A stretch of 64,000 bases of DNA from Thalassorhabdomicrobium marinisediminis (GCF_003072065.1 NZ_QCYG01000008.1:62001-126000), one strand, 5' to 3'. Numbered from the stretch's first letter, positions 37,436 through 45,010 are shown. Numbers and translations: made by a program. Notes: generated from the sequence alone by a model not told the origin.

Positions 37436-38446
37436 ATGAGCATGAGCGACGCAAATTTCAGCCGCACGGCCCTGCGCACGGTGACCGCAACGGTGTATCG
37501 CTGGCGCCGCAGCCTTTTGCTGGCCGCGCTGCTGGTGGCGCTCGGCTGGGGTCTGGTCACGCTCGTCCGCACGACCGGCTGGCACGAGATCGCGCGCCAG
37601 CTCGTGCAGCTCGGACCGGGCCAGATCGTCGTGCTTCTACTGCTCAGCCTGGCGAACTACCTCTCACGCGGCCTGCGCTGGCATCTTTTCGTGCGCCACG
37701 CCGGGGTGCCCGCAACCCTTGCTCAAAGCCTCCGGCATTTCATCGGCGGCTTTGCCCTGTCCGTCACACCCGGCCGCGTGGGCGAACTTGTGCGGATGCG
37801 CTGGCTGCAACGCGAAACCGGCTTCGGCCTTGCGCAGACCGCACCCCTCGCGGTGGTGGATCGCGCATCGGACCTTGTGGCCATGGCGCTGATCTTGCTG
37901 GGCAGTCTGGCCCTCTCAACCGGGGGCATCGCGTTTGCGATGCCGGTGGCGGGCCTTGCCGTGGCGGCGGCCGTCCTCGTGACCCGGCCCACCCTGCTTT
38001 GCGCGGGGGTGACCGCATCCTATCGCGTGTCCGGATGCCTGCCACGGGCCTTTGCCCGGTTGCGGCAAACCGCCCGCGGCTTGGGGGCGTTCAACGCGCC
38101 CTCTTTGATCTTTTTCACCGTCCTTCTGGGCGCCTGTGGCTGGGCGGCCGAGGGGTATGCCTTCCATCTGCTGCTGATCTGGCTGGGCACGGACATCGGC
38201 GCGGCGAAGGCGCTGGCGATTTTCACCTTTTCGATGCTTGCCGGCGGCTTGACCGGCGCGCCGGGCGGTCTGGGCGGGGCCGAAGCGGCGATGATTGCGC
38301 TTCTGACCGTCGAAGGCGTCCCGCTTGAGGTTTCGGTCCCCGCGACGGCCGTGATCCGCGCCACGACCCTGTGGTTCGCCATCGGACTGGGTGCGCTGGT
38401 CTTTCCGGTCGCGGAACGGATCGCCGCGAAAGGCGCGCAGTCATGA
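37436..38446 (+). CDS. Flippase-like integral membrane protein (LPG-synthase TM/UPF0104 type)
   Basis: A 336-residue polytopic membrane protein with about eight helices. YLSRGLRWHLFVRHAG, GFALSVTPGRVGELVRMRWLQ, and in the C-terminal half SMLAGGLTGAPGGLGGAEAAMIALL, are signatures of the flippase-like domain shared with the transmembrane part of lysylphosphatidylglycerol synthases and AglD-type proteins. No catalytic MprF domain is attached. Its stop overlaps the next gene (ATGA), tying it to a DprE1-like oxidase. A plausible job is moving or handling the lipid-linked sugar made by the next genes; this is inferred from position. ATG 37436 and 37442 are both possible starts; TTG 37415 is less likely. 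Confidence 0.82.
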   Translation: MSMSDANFSRTALRTVTATVYRWRRSLLLAALLVALGWGLVTLVRTTGWHEIARQLVQLGPGQIVVLLLLSLANYLSRGLRWHLFVRHAGVPATLAQSLRHFIGGFALSVTPGRVGELVRMRWLQRETGFGLAQTAPLAVVDRASDLVAMALILLGSLALSTGGIAFAMPVAGLAVAAAVLVTRPTLLCAGVTASYRVSGCLPRAFARLRQTARGLGAFNAPSLIFFTVLLGACGWAAEGYAFHLLLIWLGTDIGAAKALAIFTFSMLAGGLTGAPGGLGGAEAAMIALLTVEGVPLEVSVPATAVIRATTLWFAIGLGALVFPVAERIAAKGAQS

Positions 38447-39732
38447 GCGACGACTTGATCACCTATGCCGGTTGGGGCCGGGCATTGCGCGCCACGGGAG
38501 AGCTGCGCCGCGCCCACGACCCCGCCAGCCTCAAAGCCCATGCGCCGGCCATCGGCAACCGACGCTCTTACGGGGATGCGGCGCTGAACTCCGGCGGGGC
38601 GGCGGTGGAGATGACGGCGCTTGACCGGGTGCTTGCGTTTGATCGGGACGCGGGCCTTTTGACCGTCGAGGCCGGACTGTCGCTGGGTGAAATCATCGAG
38701 ATCACCGCCCCCCACGGCTGGCTTCCGGCGGTTGTGCCGGGGACCGGGTTCGCCACCGTGGGGGGCGCCATTGCCATGGACGTGCACGGCAAGAACCACC
38801 ACCATGCGGGCAGCTTTTGCCAACATGTCACCGCATTGACCCTGATGCAGGGGGCCGGGCCGCGCAGGCTCACCCCCGCCGATGGGGCGCTCTGGCGGAC
38901 GACCTGTGGCGGGCTGGGCCAGACCGGGATCATCACACAGGCCACCTTGAGCCTTATGCCCGTGCGCGGCGCGATGATGCTTGTCACCGAACAGCGGGCC
39001 CGCGACTGGGACGAGCATATCGCCCTGCTGGACGGCTCGGACGCGTCATTCACCGTCGGCTGGATCGACGCCACGGCAACTGGCGCGACGCTGGGGCGGG
39101 GGATCGTCGAAGAAGGGGAAATTTGTCGCGGCATCGCACCCCGGTTGAAAGCTGCCAAGACAGTGCCCTTCGATGCGCCCCACTGGGCCTTGGGCAAGCA
39201 CGTGGTGAAAGCCTTCAACGCGGCCTATTATCACCGCGTCCCCAAGGGGGGCCGCTCGCAGGTGCGGGCCTTGCAGGATTTTTTCTTCCCGCTCGACCGG
39301 GTGCTGGCGTGGAACCGGCTTTACGGCAAACGCGGTTTTCACCAGTTTCAATGCGTGGTGCCCCTTGGGGCGCGGGACGCGCTGCGCGATATGCTGGGCA
39401 CCATCACGGCATCGGGCCTCGCCTCGCCGCTGGCGGTGCTCAAACGGATGGGACCGGGGCGCGCGGGCTGCCTGTCCTTCCCGATGGAGGGCTATACGCT
39501 GGCCGTGGATTTTCCGAACCGCGCCGCTGCACGCAGCCTGATTGCCCGCCTTGAAGCGGCGACGACCGCTGCCGGCGGGCGGATCTATCTGGCGAAAGAC
39601 GCGCTGTCGTCGGGCGCCGCGATCAAATCGATGTATCCCGAATTTCCCGACTGGGCCAAAGCGGCGCGCGCTGCGGACCCGGAGGGCGCTTTACAGACGG
39701 ACCTTGTCCGCCGCCTTGAATTGAGGACCTGA
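38443..39732 (+). CDS. DprE1-like FAD-dependent polyprenylphosphoryl-ribose 2-oxidase
   Basis: A 429-residue flavoenzyme. The FAD loop GNRRSYGDAALNSGG (about 44-58), the segment DVHGKNHHHAGSFCQHV (about 109-125), FPMEGYTLAVDFPN (about 346-359), YLAKDALSS and the C-terminal MYPEFPDW...LVRRLELRT all correspond to conserved blocks of mycobacterial DprE1. That enzyme oxidises C2 of decaprenylphosphoryl-ribose on the way to decaprenylphosphoryl-arabinose. The residue equivalent to the inhibitor-reactive DprE1 Cys387 is Ala354. Coupled upstream by ATGA; 3 bases before the DprE2-like SDR. Assignment to ribose/arabinose rather than another lipid-linked sugar is inferred from motifs and neighbours. 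Confidence 0.82.
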   Translation: MSDDLITYAGWGRALRATGELRRAHDPASLKAHAPAIGNRRSYGDAALNSGGAAVEMTALDRVLAFDRDAGLLTVEAGLSLGEIIEITAPHGWLPAVVPGTGFATVGGAIAMDVHGKNHHHAGSFCQHVTALTLMQGAGPRRLTPADGALWRTTCGGLGQTGIITQATLSLMPVRGAMMLVTEQRARDWDEHIALLDGSDASFTVGWIDATATGATLGRGIVEEGEICRGIAPRLKAAKTVPFDAPHWALGKHVVKAFNAAYYHRVPKGGRSQVRALQDFFFPLDRVLAWNRLYGKRGFHQFQCVVPLGARDALRDMLGTITASGLASPLAVLKRMGPGRAGCLSFPMEGYTLAVDFPNRAAARSLIARLEAATTAAGGRIYLAKDALSSGAAIKSMYPEFPDWAKAARAADPEGALQTDLVRRLELRT

Positions 39733-39735
39733 ACG

Positions 39736-40473
39736 ATGACTGACACATGGATCATACTGGGCGCAAGCTCGACCATCGCAAAGGCGTTCACCCGGTCGGT
39801 GGCGCAACAGGGCGCGGCGGTGATCCTCGCCGGGCGCCGCATGGACGACCTTGAGGCGAACGCAGCCGACGCCACGGCCCGGGGCGCGGCACAGGCCACG
39901 CCGGTGGCCTTCGATGCCCGCCGGCCTGAGACCTTTGACGGCGTGCTGCACGCCGCCCTCGCCAGCGGCGGCCGCCTGAACTGTGCGGTTTTTGTAGGCT
40001 CGATGCCCCCGCAGGCCGCAATCGACGCGGACCCCGCGCTGATCGATGGCACCATCGCGGACAGTTTCACCGGCCCTGCGCGGCTGCTTCAGATGCTCGC
40101 CCCGCATTTGGCCGAACAAGGCAGCGGCGCAGTGGTCGGCGTCGGGTCGGTGGCGGGCGACCGCGGACGGCTGGGCAACTACGTCTATGGCGCGGCCAAG
40201 GCCGGTTTCGCCACCTATCTGAGCGGATTGCGCAACCAGCTGGGGCGCAGCGGCGTGCATGTCTTGACCGTGAAGCCCGGCCCCGTGGACACCGCCATGA
40301 TCCAGGGCCTGGGCAAACAGCCCTTCATGACAACCGCCGAGGCGGTGGTCGCGGATATTCACACCGCCCTGCGCAAGAAGCGCAACACGCTCTACACAAA
40401 GCGCATCTGGTGGCCGGTGATGACAGTGATCAAGCTGATCCCGGAACCGATCTTCAAGAAGATGTCGATCTAG
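39736..40473 (+). CDS. DprE2-like SDR reductase
   Basis: A 245-residue short-chain dehydrogenase. The N-terminal nucleotide loop is WIILGASSTIAKAFTRS (GASSxIA variant), and the catalytic motif is YVYGAAKAG with the Ser in GVGSVAGDRGRLGN. The C-terminus LIPEPIFKKMSI closely matches the distinctive DprE2 ending (IPRSIFRKLPI type). VKPGPVDTAMIQGL is the usual PG motif. It should reduce the 2-keto intermediate made by the upstream oxidase, giving the arabino product. Three bases separate the genes. It converges on the HAD-UbiA gene with overlapping stop codons. Confidence 0.83.
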   Translation: MTDTWIILGASSTIAKAFTRSVAQQGAAVILAGRRMDDLEANAADATARGAAQATPVAFDARRPETFDGVLHAALASGGRLNCAVFVGSMPPQAAIDADPALIDGTIADSFTGPARLLQMLAPHLAEQGSGAVVGVGSVAGDRGRLGNYVYGAAKAGFATYLSGLRNQLGRSGVHVLTVKPGPVDTAMIQGLGKQPFMTTAEAVVADIHTALRKKRNTLYTKRIWWPVMTVIKLIPEPIFKKMSI

Positions 40474-41897
40474 GTGCCGAACAGCCGCGTGAACCAGGCC
40501 CCCCAAAGACCTGCGGCGTAGAACATCAGCGACAGGGCGATCATCAGATACCCCAGACCGCGAATGTCGGTCATGGTGAAGACGATTGGATCGTAATCCA
40601 TCCGCCCCATGTAGCCCAACCGGATCATCCGGTAGAGCCAGCCGGCGATGGGCAGAAGCGCCATCCACAGCAACCATTGGTCGGGGTAGAGCGCGCGCCC
40701 CTGTGCTGAGCTCGAATACAGCAGGAAGATCACCAGCGCGCCAATTGCTCCGACAAGCGACAGCTTGAGCAGTGCACCCATATCCTTGCGCGTGTAGTCC
40801 CGCCCGGGCAAGGGGCCGTCATCTCGGGCCAGCGCCAGTTCGGTCATCCGTTTCACGCTGCCCAGCGCGATGAAAATCGGAAAGATGAAGATGAGCATAT
40901 AGAGCGAGGCATAGACCCCGCTGGCCGCCGCCCCCGCCACCACCCGCAACGTGTAGAGCGCGGCAAGGATCGCGATGTCGACCCAACGCAGCCGCTTCAG
41001 ACGCAGGGAATACGCCAGCGACAGCGCCATGTAGAAGGCGACGACCGCGACCATTTTTAGCGACAAATGCGCCGCCACGCCCAGCGCGATGGCCCCCAAT
41101 CCCGCGCAGACCCCCATACCGACGGGGATCGGCACGGTTCCGGCGGCAAAGGGGCGCTTGCATTTCTTGACGTGCTGGCGGTCGGCCTCGATGTCGAGCA
41201 AATCGTTGACGATATAGATGCACGAGGCGGCGGCAGAGAAACTTACGACCCCCAGACAGACCGCAAGAAAGGTCTCGAGATAGAAGGCATGGGCGGCGAT
41301 CATCGGCAGGAACAAAAGCACGTTCTTGACCCATTGGTGGGGCCGCAACGCCTTGAGGACCGCGCGTGGGGACCAGCCACTCTCGATCCGCGTTACCCGC
41401 GTGAGCCCTTGGGCTGCGCCGCCCGCGCGCCCCACGACGATGGCATGGTCGGCCACGTCCCAGACCGCGCGGTCGCAGCGGTTGTCACCGGCGTAGTCGA
41501 ACCCGCCCGCGCCATAGGCCGCAACCAAAGCGCGGGCCTTGGCTTCCCCTTTCAGGTTTTCGTCCGTGTCCGTGGCGAAGACCGGGTGCAAGCCATGGTG
41601 CGCGGCCAGTGGTTCGGCCAGAGTGCGGTCCGACGCGCTGGCCAACGCGACCTCACGCCCCTCTTCCTGCGCGGTACGCGCGAGCGCCAGAACCTCCTCA
41701 TGGACCGGCAGCAGGTCCACCCGCAAAGGCGCGATCCGCGCGATCTCGGCCTTGAAGGCAGCGCGATCGCCAATCATCGCGAAGGCCCGAAGGGTGGCCA
41801 GCGGATCGGTGCCCAGCCCCTTCCAGATGCCTTCCCACAGCATATCGGTGCGCAGCAAGGTGCCGTCGGCATCCAGTATAAGCGGTTTATCGGTCAT
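40470..41897 (-). CDS. HAD phosphatase-UbiA prenyltransferase fusion (DPPR-synthase-like)
   Basis: A 475-residue two-domain protein. Residues 1-165 are a HAD domain with motif I DADGT (Asp9, Asp11), motif II in LASASD, Lys116 and motif IV GDNRCD (Asp138, Asp142), so it looks catalytically complete. Residues 180-475 are a UbiA membrane domain with RPHQWVKNVL and NDLLDIEADRQH (Asp232/235/239, His242) followed by KRPFAAGTVP. This is the signature of decaprenyl-phosphate 5-phosphoribosyltransferase rather than quinone or heme prenyltransferases. It would transfer phosphoribose from PRPP to polyprenyl phosphate, and the HAD half could remove the 5-phosphate. Start ATG 41897 is one base after the transglycosylase stop. 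Confidence 0.85.
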   Translation of the reverse strand: MTDKPLILDADGTLLRTDMLWEGIWKGLGTDPLATLRAFAMIGDRAAFKAEIARIAPLRVDLLPVHEEVLALARTAQEEGREVALASASDRTLAEPLAAHHGLHPVFATDTDENLKGEAKARALVAAYGAGGFDYAGDNRCDRAVWDVADHAIVVGRAGGAAQGLTRVTRIESGWSPRAVLKALRPHQWVKNVLLFLPMIAAHAFYLETFLAVCLGVVSFSAAASCIYIVNDLLDIEADRQHVKKCKRPFAAGTVPIPVGMGVCAGLGAIALGVAAHLSLKMVAVVAFYMALSLAYSLRLKRLRWVDIAILAALYTLRVVAGAAASGVYASLYMLIFIFPIFIALGSVKRMTELALARDDGPLPGRDYTRKDMGALLKLSLVGAIGALVIFLLYSSSAQGRALYPDQWLLWMALLPIAGWLYRMIRLGYMGRMDYDPIVFTMTDIRGLGYLMIALSLMFYAAGLWGAWFTRLFGT

Positions 41898-41898
41898 A

Positions 41899-42774
41899 TC
41901 AGTTGCTGCTTGTGGCAAAGACGCAACCATCCGTGACAAGTTCAGGCGGGGTCATGCACAGGCCGCGGGCCACCTCCCACGCGGACAGGACCTTGGGCAC
42001 ATAGGCCAGCGTTTCCGCGTAAGGGGGAACCCCGTTGTTGTTGCGCACGGCCCCCTCGCCCGCGTTGTATCCGGCCAAGGCGAAAATCACGCCGTTGTCG
42101 AATTCGCCCAGCAGCCAGTCCAGATAGGCCGTGCCCCCCTTGATGTTCTGCGCCGGATCGAAGGCATTGGTGACGCCGAAGCGCGCCGCCGTGGGGGGCA
42201 TGAGCTGCATCAGCCCCTGCGCACCGGCAGAGCTTACCGCGTCGGGCCGTCCGGCGCTTTCAACCGAGATGACCGCCAGCACGAGCGCGGGCGAGACGTT
42301 GGTGCCGATGGTCGCCGCAAGGATGTCGCGCCCGTAGCGATGCGCCAGCTCGGACATGCCTTGCAAGCGGGGCGCCGGCATGGCCTGCCCGTCAGGCGCG
42401 GAGCCAAGGGCGGCGACGGCGGTTTCAAGGCTGAAGCTGGTAACCTCATCCAATGAGGGTGAGATCGCATCCCAATACCAGTCCACGCCGCCGGACCGCG
42501 GTGCCAGTCCGGCAATCGCCGGTGAGGCCGCAGCCTGGGGAATGGGCGGTGCGGCACCCGCCGCAGACGGTGCGCTGGGGCCACCGGGGGCGGCAGGGGC
42601 AATCTGCACGGTGATCCGGTTCCGCGCCCCGGACTGCGGCACGCCCACCCGGCGGAACGTAAAGTCGTTCTGCAAGGTCGGGCTTTCCGCCACGGCAGCC
42701 GTTGCCGCGGACAGGAGCCCCATGACGGCGCCGGTCTGCGCGATCCGCTGAATTGTCCCTTTGCTACGCCGCAT
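41899..42774 (-). CDS. Lytic transglycosylase (SLT domain)
   Basis: A 291-residue exported muralytic enzyme. An N-terminal signal segment (about 1-30, GLLSAATAAVAES) leads into a Pro/Ala-rich linker, then a C-terminal SLT fold: VSPALVLAVISVESAGRPDAVSSAGAQGLMQLMPPTAARFGV (catalytic Glu in ISVESAG; GLMQLMP motif), AFDPAQNIKGGTAYLDWLL and FALAGYNAGEGAV. It cleaves peptidoglycan between MurNAc and GlcNAc. One base before the HAD-UbiA gene and about 350 bases from the divergent pilin genes, so it might open the wall for pilus assembly; this is inference. Confidence 0.92.
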   Translation of the reverse strand: MRRSKGTIQRIAQTGAVMGLLSAATAAVAESPTLQNDFTFRRVGVPQSGARNRITVQIAPAAPGGPSAPSAAGAAPPIPQAAASPAIAGLAPRSGGVDWYWDAISPSLDEVTSFSLETAVAALGSAPDGQAMPAPRLQGMSELAHRYGRDILAATIGTNVSPALVLAVISVESAGRPDAVSSAGAQGLMQLMPPTAARFGVTNAFDPAQNIKGGTAYLDWLLGEFDNGVIFALAGYNAGEGAVRNNNGVPPYAETLAYVPKVLSAWEVARGLCMTPPELVTDGCVFATSSN

Positions 42775-43120
42775 TGGTGCGGTCTCCGCCTGCCTCTTAT
42801 TGGTGATGTCTTAACAGATATCGGGGCAAGCGTTCCACAGAATCGTGAACAATCGCTGAAAATCGGGGGGACTGGCCCCCTGCTACACCACCAAATCAGA
42901 CTATCCCTAATAAAGTGTTAAGTTTTTAATCGTTGATTTTCATATACTTATAAGATCCCTCACACCAATTCTGCACGGGTTGCAAAATTGCACGATTGGC
43001 GTCCCATTCCTGCCCCAATCAAAGAGCAAAACATAGCCATCCAAACGGCGGACACCCGATAAGGGCCAAGCCAGAGACGGATCTGAAACCAGAGCAAACC
43101 ACCCTGAGGAGGGAATTTAC
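42775..43120. promoter_or_regulatory. Divergent 346-base control region before the pilin genes
   Basis: No gene seen. The middle (42890-42965) is unusually AT-rich for this genome and must hold the pilin promoter, probably also the transglycosylase promoter. I see a CtrA-like site (42907-42922), TATACT/TATAAG -10-like hexamers near 42945-42956 without a clear -35, and a small palindrome TGCAA-AA-TTGCA at 42981-42992. The pilin ribosome-binding site is GAGGAGGG just upstream of ATG 43121, which is very strong. Confidence 0.6.
42907..42922 (+). promoter_or_regulatory. CtrA-like site in the pilin promoter region
   Basis: CTAA-TAAAGTG-TTAAG matches TTAA-N7-TTAAC at seven of nine fixed bases. CtrA control of tad pilus genes is known from Caulobacter. 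AT-rich surroundings raise the chance of a fortuitous match. Confidence 0.3.
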
Positions 43121-43309
43121 ATGCTTAACTACATCAAGAACTTCCGCAACGACGAAGACGGCGCCGTTACTGTTGACTGGGTTGTGCTGACCGCAGCCAT
43201 CGTGGGCCTGGGCATCGCTGTTCTGACGTCCATCAATGGCAGCGTTAAGACCACGACGCAGGCAACCTCCGGAGTGATCGCGACAGCACACACCGCAATT
43301 AAATGGTAA
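43121..43309 (+). CDS. Flp family type IVb pilin, copy 1
   Basis: A 62-residue prepilin. A short charged leader (MLNYIKNFRNDEDG) ends at the G|A cleavage site for the CpaA peptidase; the mature chain starts AVTVDWVVLTAAIVGLGIAVL, a single hydrophobic helix that packs in the pilus core. The tail (TSINGSVKTTTQATSGVIATAH) is rich in Thr and Ser. Position 5-6 of the mature chain is Asp-Trp instead of the usual Glu-Tyr. It has the strongest ribosome-binding site of the three tandem copies (GAGGAGGG), so it is probably the major pilin. Confidence 0.93.
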   Translation: MLNYIKNFRNDEDGAVTVDWVVLTAAIVGLGIAVLTSINGSVKTTTQATSGVIATAHTAIKW

Positions 43310-43335
43310 TAAGTCTACGCTTGTAACCATTTAAT
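43298..43335 (+). terminator. Hairpin after pilin 1
   Basis: ATTAAATGGT (43298-43307) and ACCATTTAAT (43326-43335) are a perfect 10-bp inverted repeat that spans the pilin 1 stop codon; AAG/CTT in the loop can extend it. There is no strong U tract. It could stabilise the pilin 1 mRNA or attenuate read-through into pilin 2. Confidence 0.5.
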
Positions 43336-43358
43336 CACTTATAGAAAGGGCGCCCATC

Positions 43359-43547
43359 ATGCTTGAGATGTTGAAGACCTTCCGCGCCGACGAGAGCGGT
43401 GCCGTAACGGTTGATTGGGTTGTCCTGACGGCGCTGGTTGTCGGACTTGGCATCGCCGTCCTGGCGGTCATTGGTGAAGGTACGATTGCCCTCAGCGAAA
43501 AGATCAGCTCTCAACTCTCGGCGCAGACCATCGCGACCTACAACTGA
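43359..43547 (+). CDS. Flp family type IVb pilin, copy 2
   Basis: A 62-residue paralogue of copy 1: leader MLEMLKTFRADESG, mature AVTVDWVVLTALVVGLGIAVLAVI, then a short tail SEKISSQLSAQTIATYN ending in Tyr-Asn. The same G|AVTVDW junction is kept. AGAAAGGGCG upstream is the ribosome-binding site. Only 49 bases separate it from copy 1. Probably a variant or minor pilin. Confidence 0.92.
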   Translation: MLEMLKTFRADESGAVTVDWVVLTALVVGLGIAVLAVIGEGTIALSEKISSQLSAQTIATYN

Positions 43548-43571
43548 CGTTGGTCAAGGCAAACCAAACAG

Positions 43572-43595
43572 GGGCCGCATTCCAGGATGCGGCCC
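43572..43595 (+). terminator. Hairpin after pilin 2
   Basis: GGGCCGCAT and ATGCGGCCC form a perfect 9-bp stem with loop TCCAGG, followed by TTGCTACATTT. It looks like a rho-independent terminator with a weak U tract, and probably limits transcription of pilin 3 and cpaB. Confidence 0.6.
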
Positions 43596-43730
43596 TTGCT
43601 ACATTTCCGGGGCCGAAACGCCCCTCGCGGCAAATGATCTCATCAAAGTCACCGACCGGACGCATTGCCGACGAATTTCCGATCTACCCAGACGTTCTTT
43701 GCGATACGCTGCCAGACTGGAGTTTCCCCG

Positions 43731-43916
43731 ATGCACGATTTCTTCAAATCCTTTCGCGCCTGTGACGACGGCGCTGTCACCGTTGACTGGGTCGTCCTGA
43801 CGGCTGCGCTTGTGGGGCTGCCTATCCTTGTCGCCACTGTGATCGGACAGTCGGCAGCTGACAAGTCAACGGAGGTGGGCGCGCAGATAGCAACTGTCAC
43901 CGCGGTCGAATTCTAG
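43731..43916 (+). CDS. Flp family type IVb pilin, copy 3
   Basis: A 61-residue paralogue: leader MHDFFKSFRACDDG, mature AVTVDWVVLTAALVGLPILVATVI, tail SAADKSTEVGAQIATVTAVEF. ATG 43731 fits the prepilin pattern; starting at 43665 would give an over-long leader. Unlike copies 1 and 2 it carries a Cys in the leader and a Pro in the helix (GLPIL), which could kink the core helix, so it may be a minor or specialised pilin. A weak hairpin (43953-43970, GCGGC/GCCGC) follows it. Confidence 0.88.
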   Translation: MHDFFKSFRACDDGAVTVDWVVLTAALVGLPILVATVIGQSAADKSTEVGAQIATVTAVEF

Positions 43917-44037
43917 GTGCAGCGCCCGGACCACCATACCAGTTTCACGAAGGCGGCATATTGGGGCCGCATTCTCGATGTATCCGTTTCCGGGTAATTG
44001 ACTGAGCCAGCAGCAACTGGGAACTCCGAAAGGACAC

Positions 44038-44898
44038 ATGATGCGAGCAGTATTCGGACTAGTACTTCTAATCGGCATGGGCTTGGCCGGCTTTGCCATC
44101 TACATGGTGCAGGGCTACTTCCAGCAGCAGAACGCCGATCTTTATCAACAGCGTCTGGCCTTGGCCCAGGCGGTCCCCACGGTGGACGTTTTTGCGGTGA
44201 ATCGCACCATCGAGCACGGCGAACCGATCACGCCGGACGATGTGATCGTGATCAAATATGCCGAACCGTTCCTGCCCGAAGGGGTCTATATGACCCAGGA
44301 AGAGCTCTTCCCCCACGGACTGGACCAGCCCCGCGTCGTCACCCGCCAAATGGAAGAGAACGAGCCGATCATGGCCGTGAAGGTCACCGAGCCGGGTCAG
44401 ACGGCCGGGATCACCGCGCTGATCTCGCGCGGGATGCGCGCCTTCGCCATTGAGGTGGACGTCGCTTCAGGCGTGTCGGGCTTCCTGTCACCCGGCGACC
44501 GTGTTGACGTTTACTGGACCGGCCGGGTGAGCGGTTACGACGGCGCGATGAACGGAGGCGTCACCAAACTGATCCAGTCCAACGTCGAACTGGTGGCCAT
44601 CGACCAGACCGCCGAGACCGACAGCACTGGCGCCCGCATCGCCCGCACCGTGACCGTGCAGGTCACCCCAGACGAGGTTGCGGCGCTGGCACAGGCACAG
44701 GCCACCGGCAGCCTGTCCCTTGCGCTGGTCGGGCGCGGGGATGACATGATCGCAGGCACCATCGAGGTCGATCAGGCCCGTCTGTTGGGCATCGTCCCGC
44801 GAGAGCCCGTGGTCGAGGAACCCAGAGAGCAGGTCTGCACCATCAAGACGCGCCGCGGCGCCGAAGTGGTCGACATCCCGATCCCCTGCACCAACTGA
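44038..44898 (+). CDS. cpaB: Flp pilus assembly protein CpaB (RcpC)
   Basis: A 286-residue protein with an N-terminal anchor (RAVFGLVLLIGMGLAGFAIYMVQGYF). It is followed by an SAF domain (VDVFAVNRTIEHGEPITPDDVIVIKYAEPFLPEGVY, about 45-80) and the RcpC/CpaB domain (GMRAFAIEVDVASGVSGFLSPGDRVDVYWTG). It is a periplasmic partner of the secretin; SAF and beta-clip domains suggest peptidoglycan or sugar binding. AAAGGA sits 3 bases before ATG 44038 and 6 before ATG 44041; either could be used. First gene after the pilins. Confidence 0.93.
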   Translation: MMRAVFGLVLLIGMGLAGFAIYMVQGYFQQQNADLYQQRLALAQAVPTVDVFAVNRTIEHGEPITPDDVIVIKYAEPFLPEGVYMTQEELFPHGLDQPRVVTRQMEENEPIMAVKVTEPGQTAGITALISRGMRAFAIEVDVASGVSGFLSPGDRVDVYWTGRVSGYDGAMNGGVTKLIQSNVELVAIDQTAETDSTGARIARTVTVQVTPDEVAALAQAQATGSLSLALVGRGDDMIAGTIEVDQARLLGIVPREPVVEEPREQVCTIKTRRGAEVVDIPIPCTN

Positions 44899-44985
44899 TC
44901 GGGTCGCCGGGCCGCGCGGATGATCCAGCTCGCACGCAGATGCCACCGGCTCGCCCCCTCAAAAGCACCAGCCAAATCGCCGGCC

Positions 44986-45010
44986 CGCCCGCCCCGTTTC
45001 GGGGCGGGCG
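44986..45010 (+). terminator. Long perfect hairpin between cpaB and cpaC
   Basis: CGCCCGCCCCG (44986-44996) and CGGGGCGGGCG (45000-45010) pair perfectly over 11 bp around a TTT loop. No U tract follows, so it may act as an RNA-stability element or attenuator. The rest of the 277-base gap (44899-45175) has no gene. Confidence 0.6.

Noticed and set aside
42971-42985. Possible sigma54 promoter (CTGCACGGGTTGCA) before the pilins
   Set aside because: The distance between the GC and TTGC elements is three bases rather than five, and the GG of the -24 box is missing.
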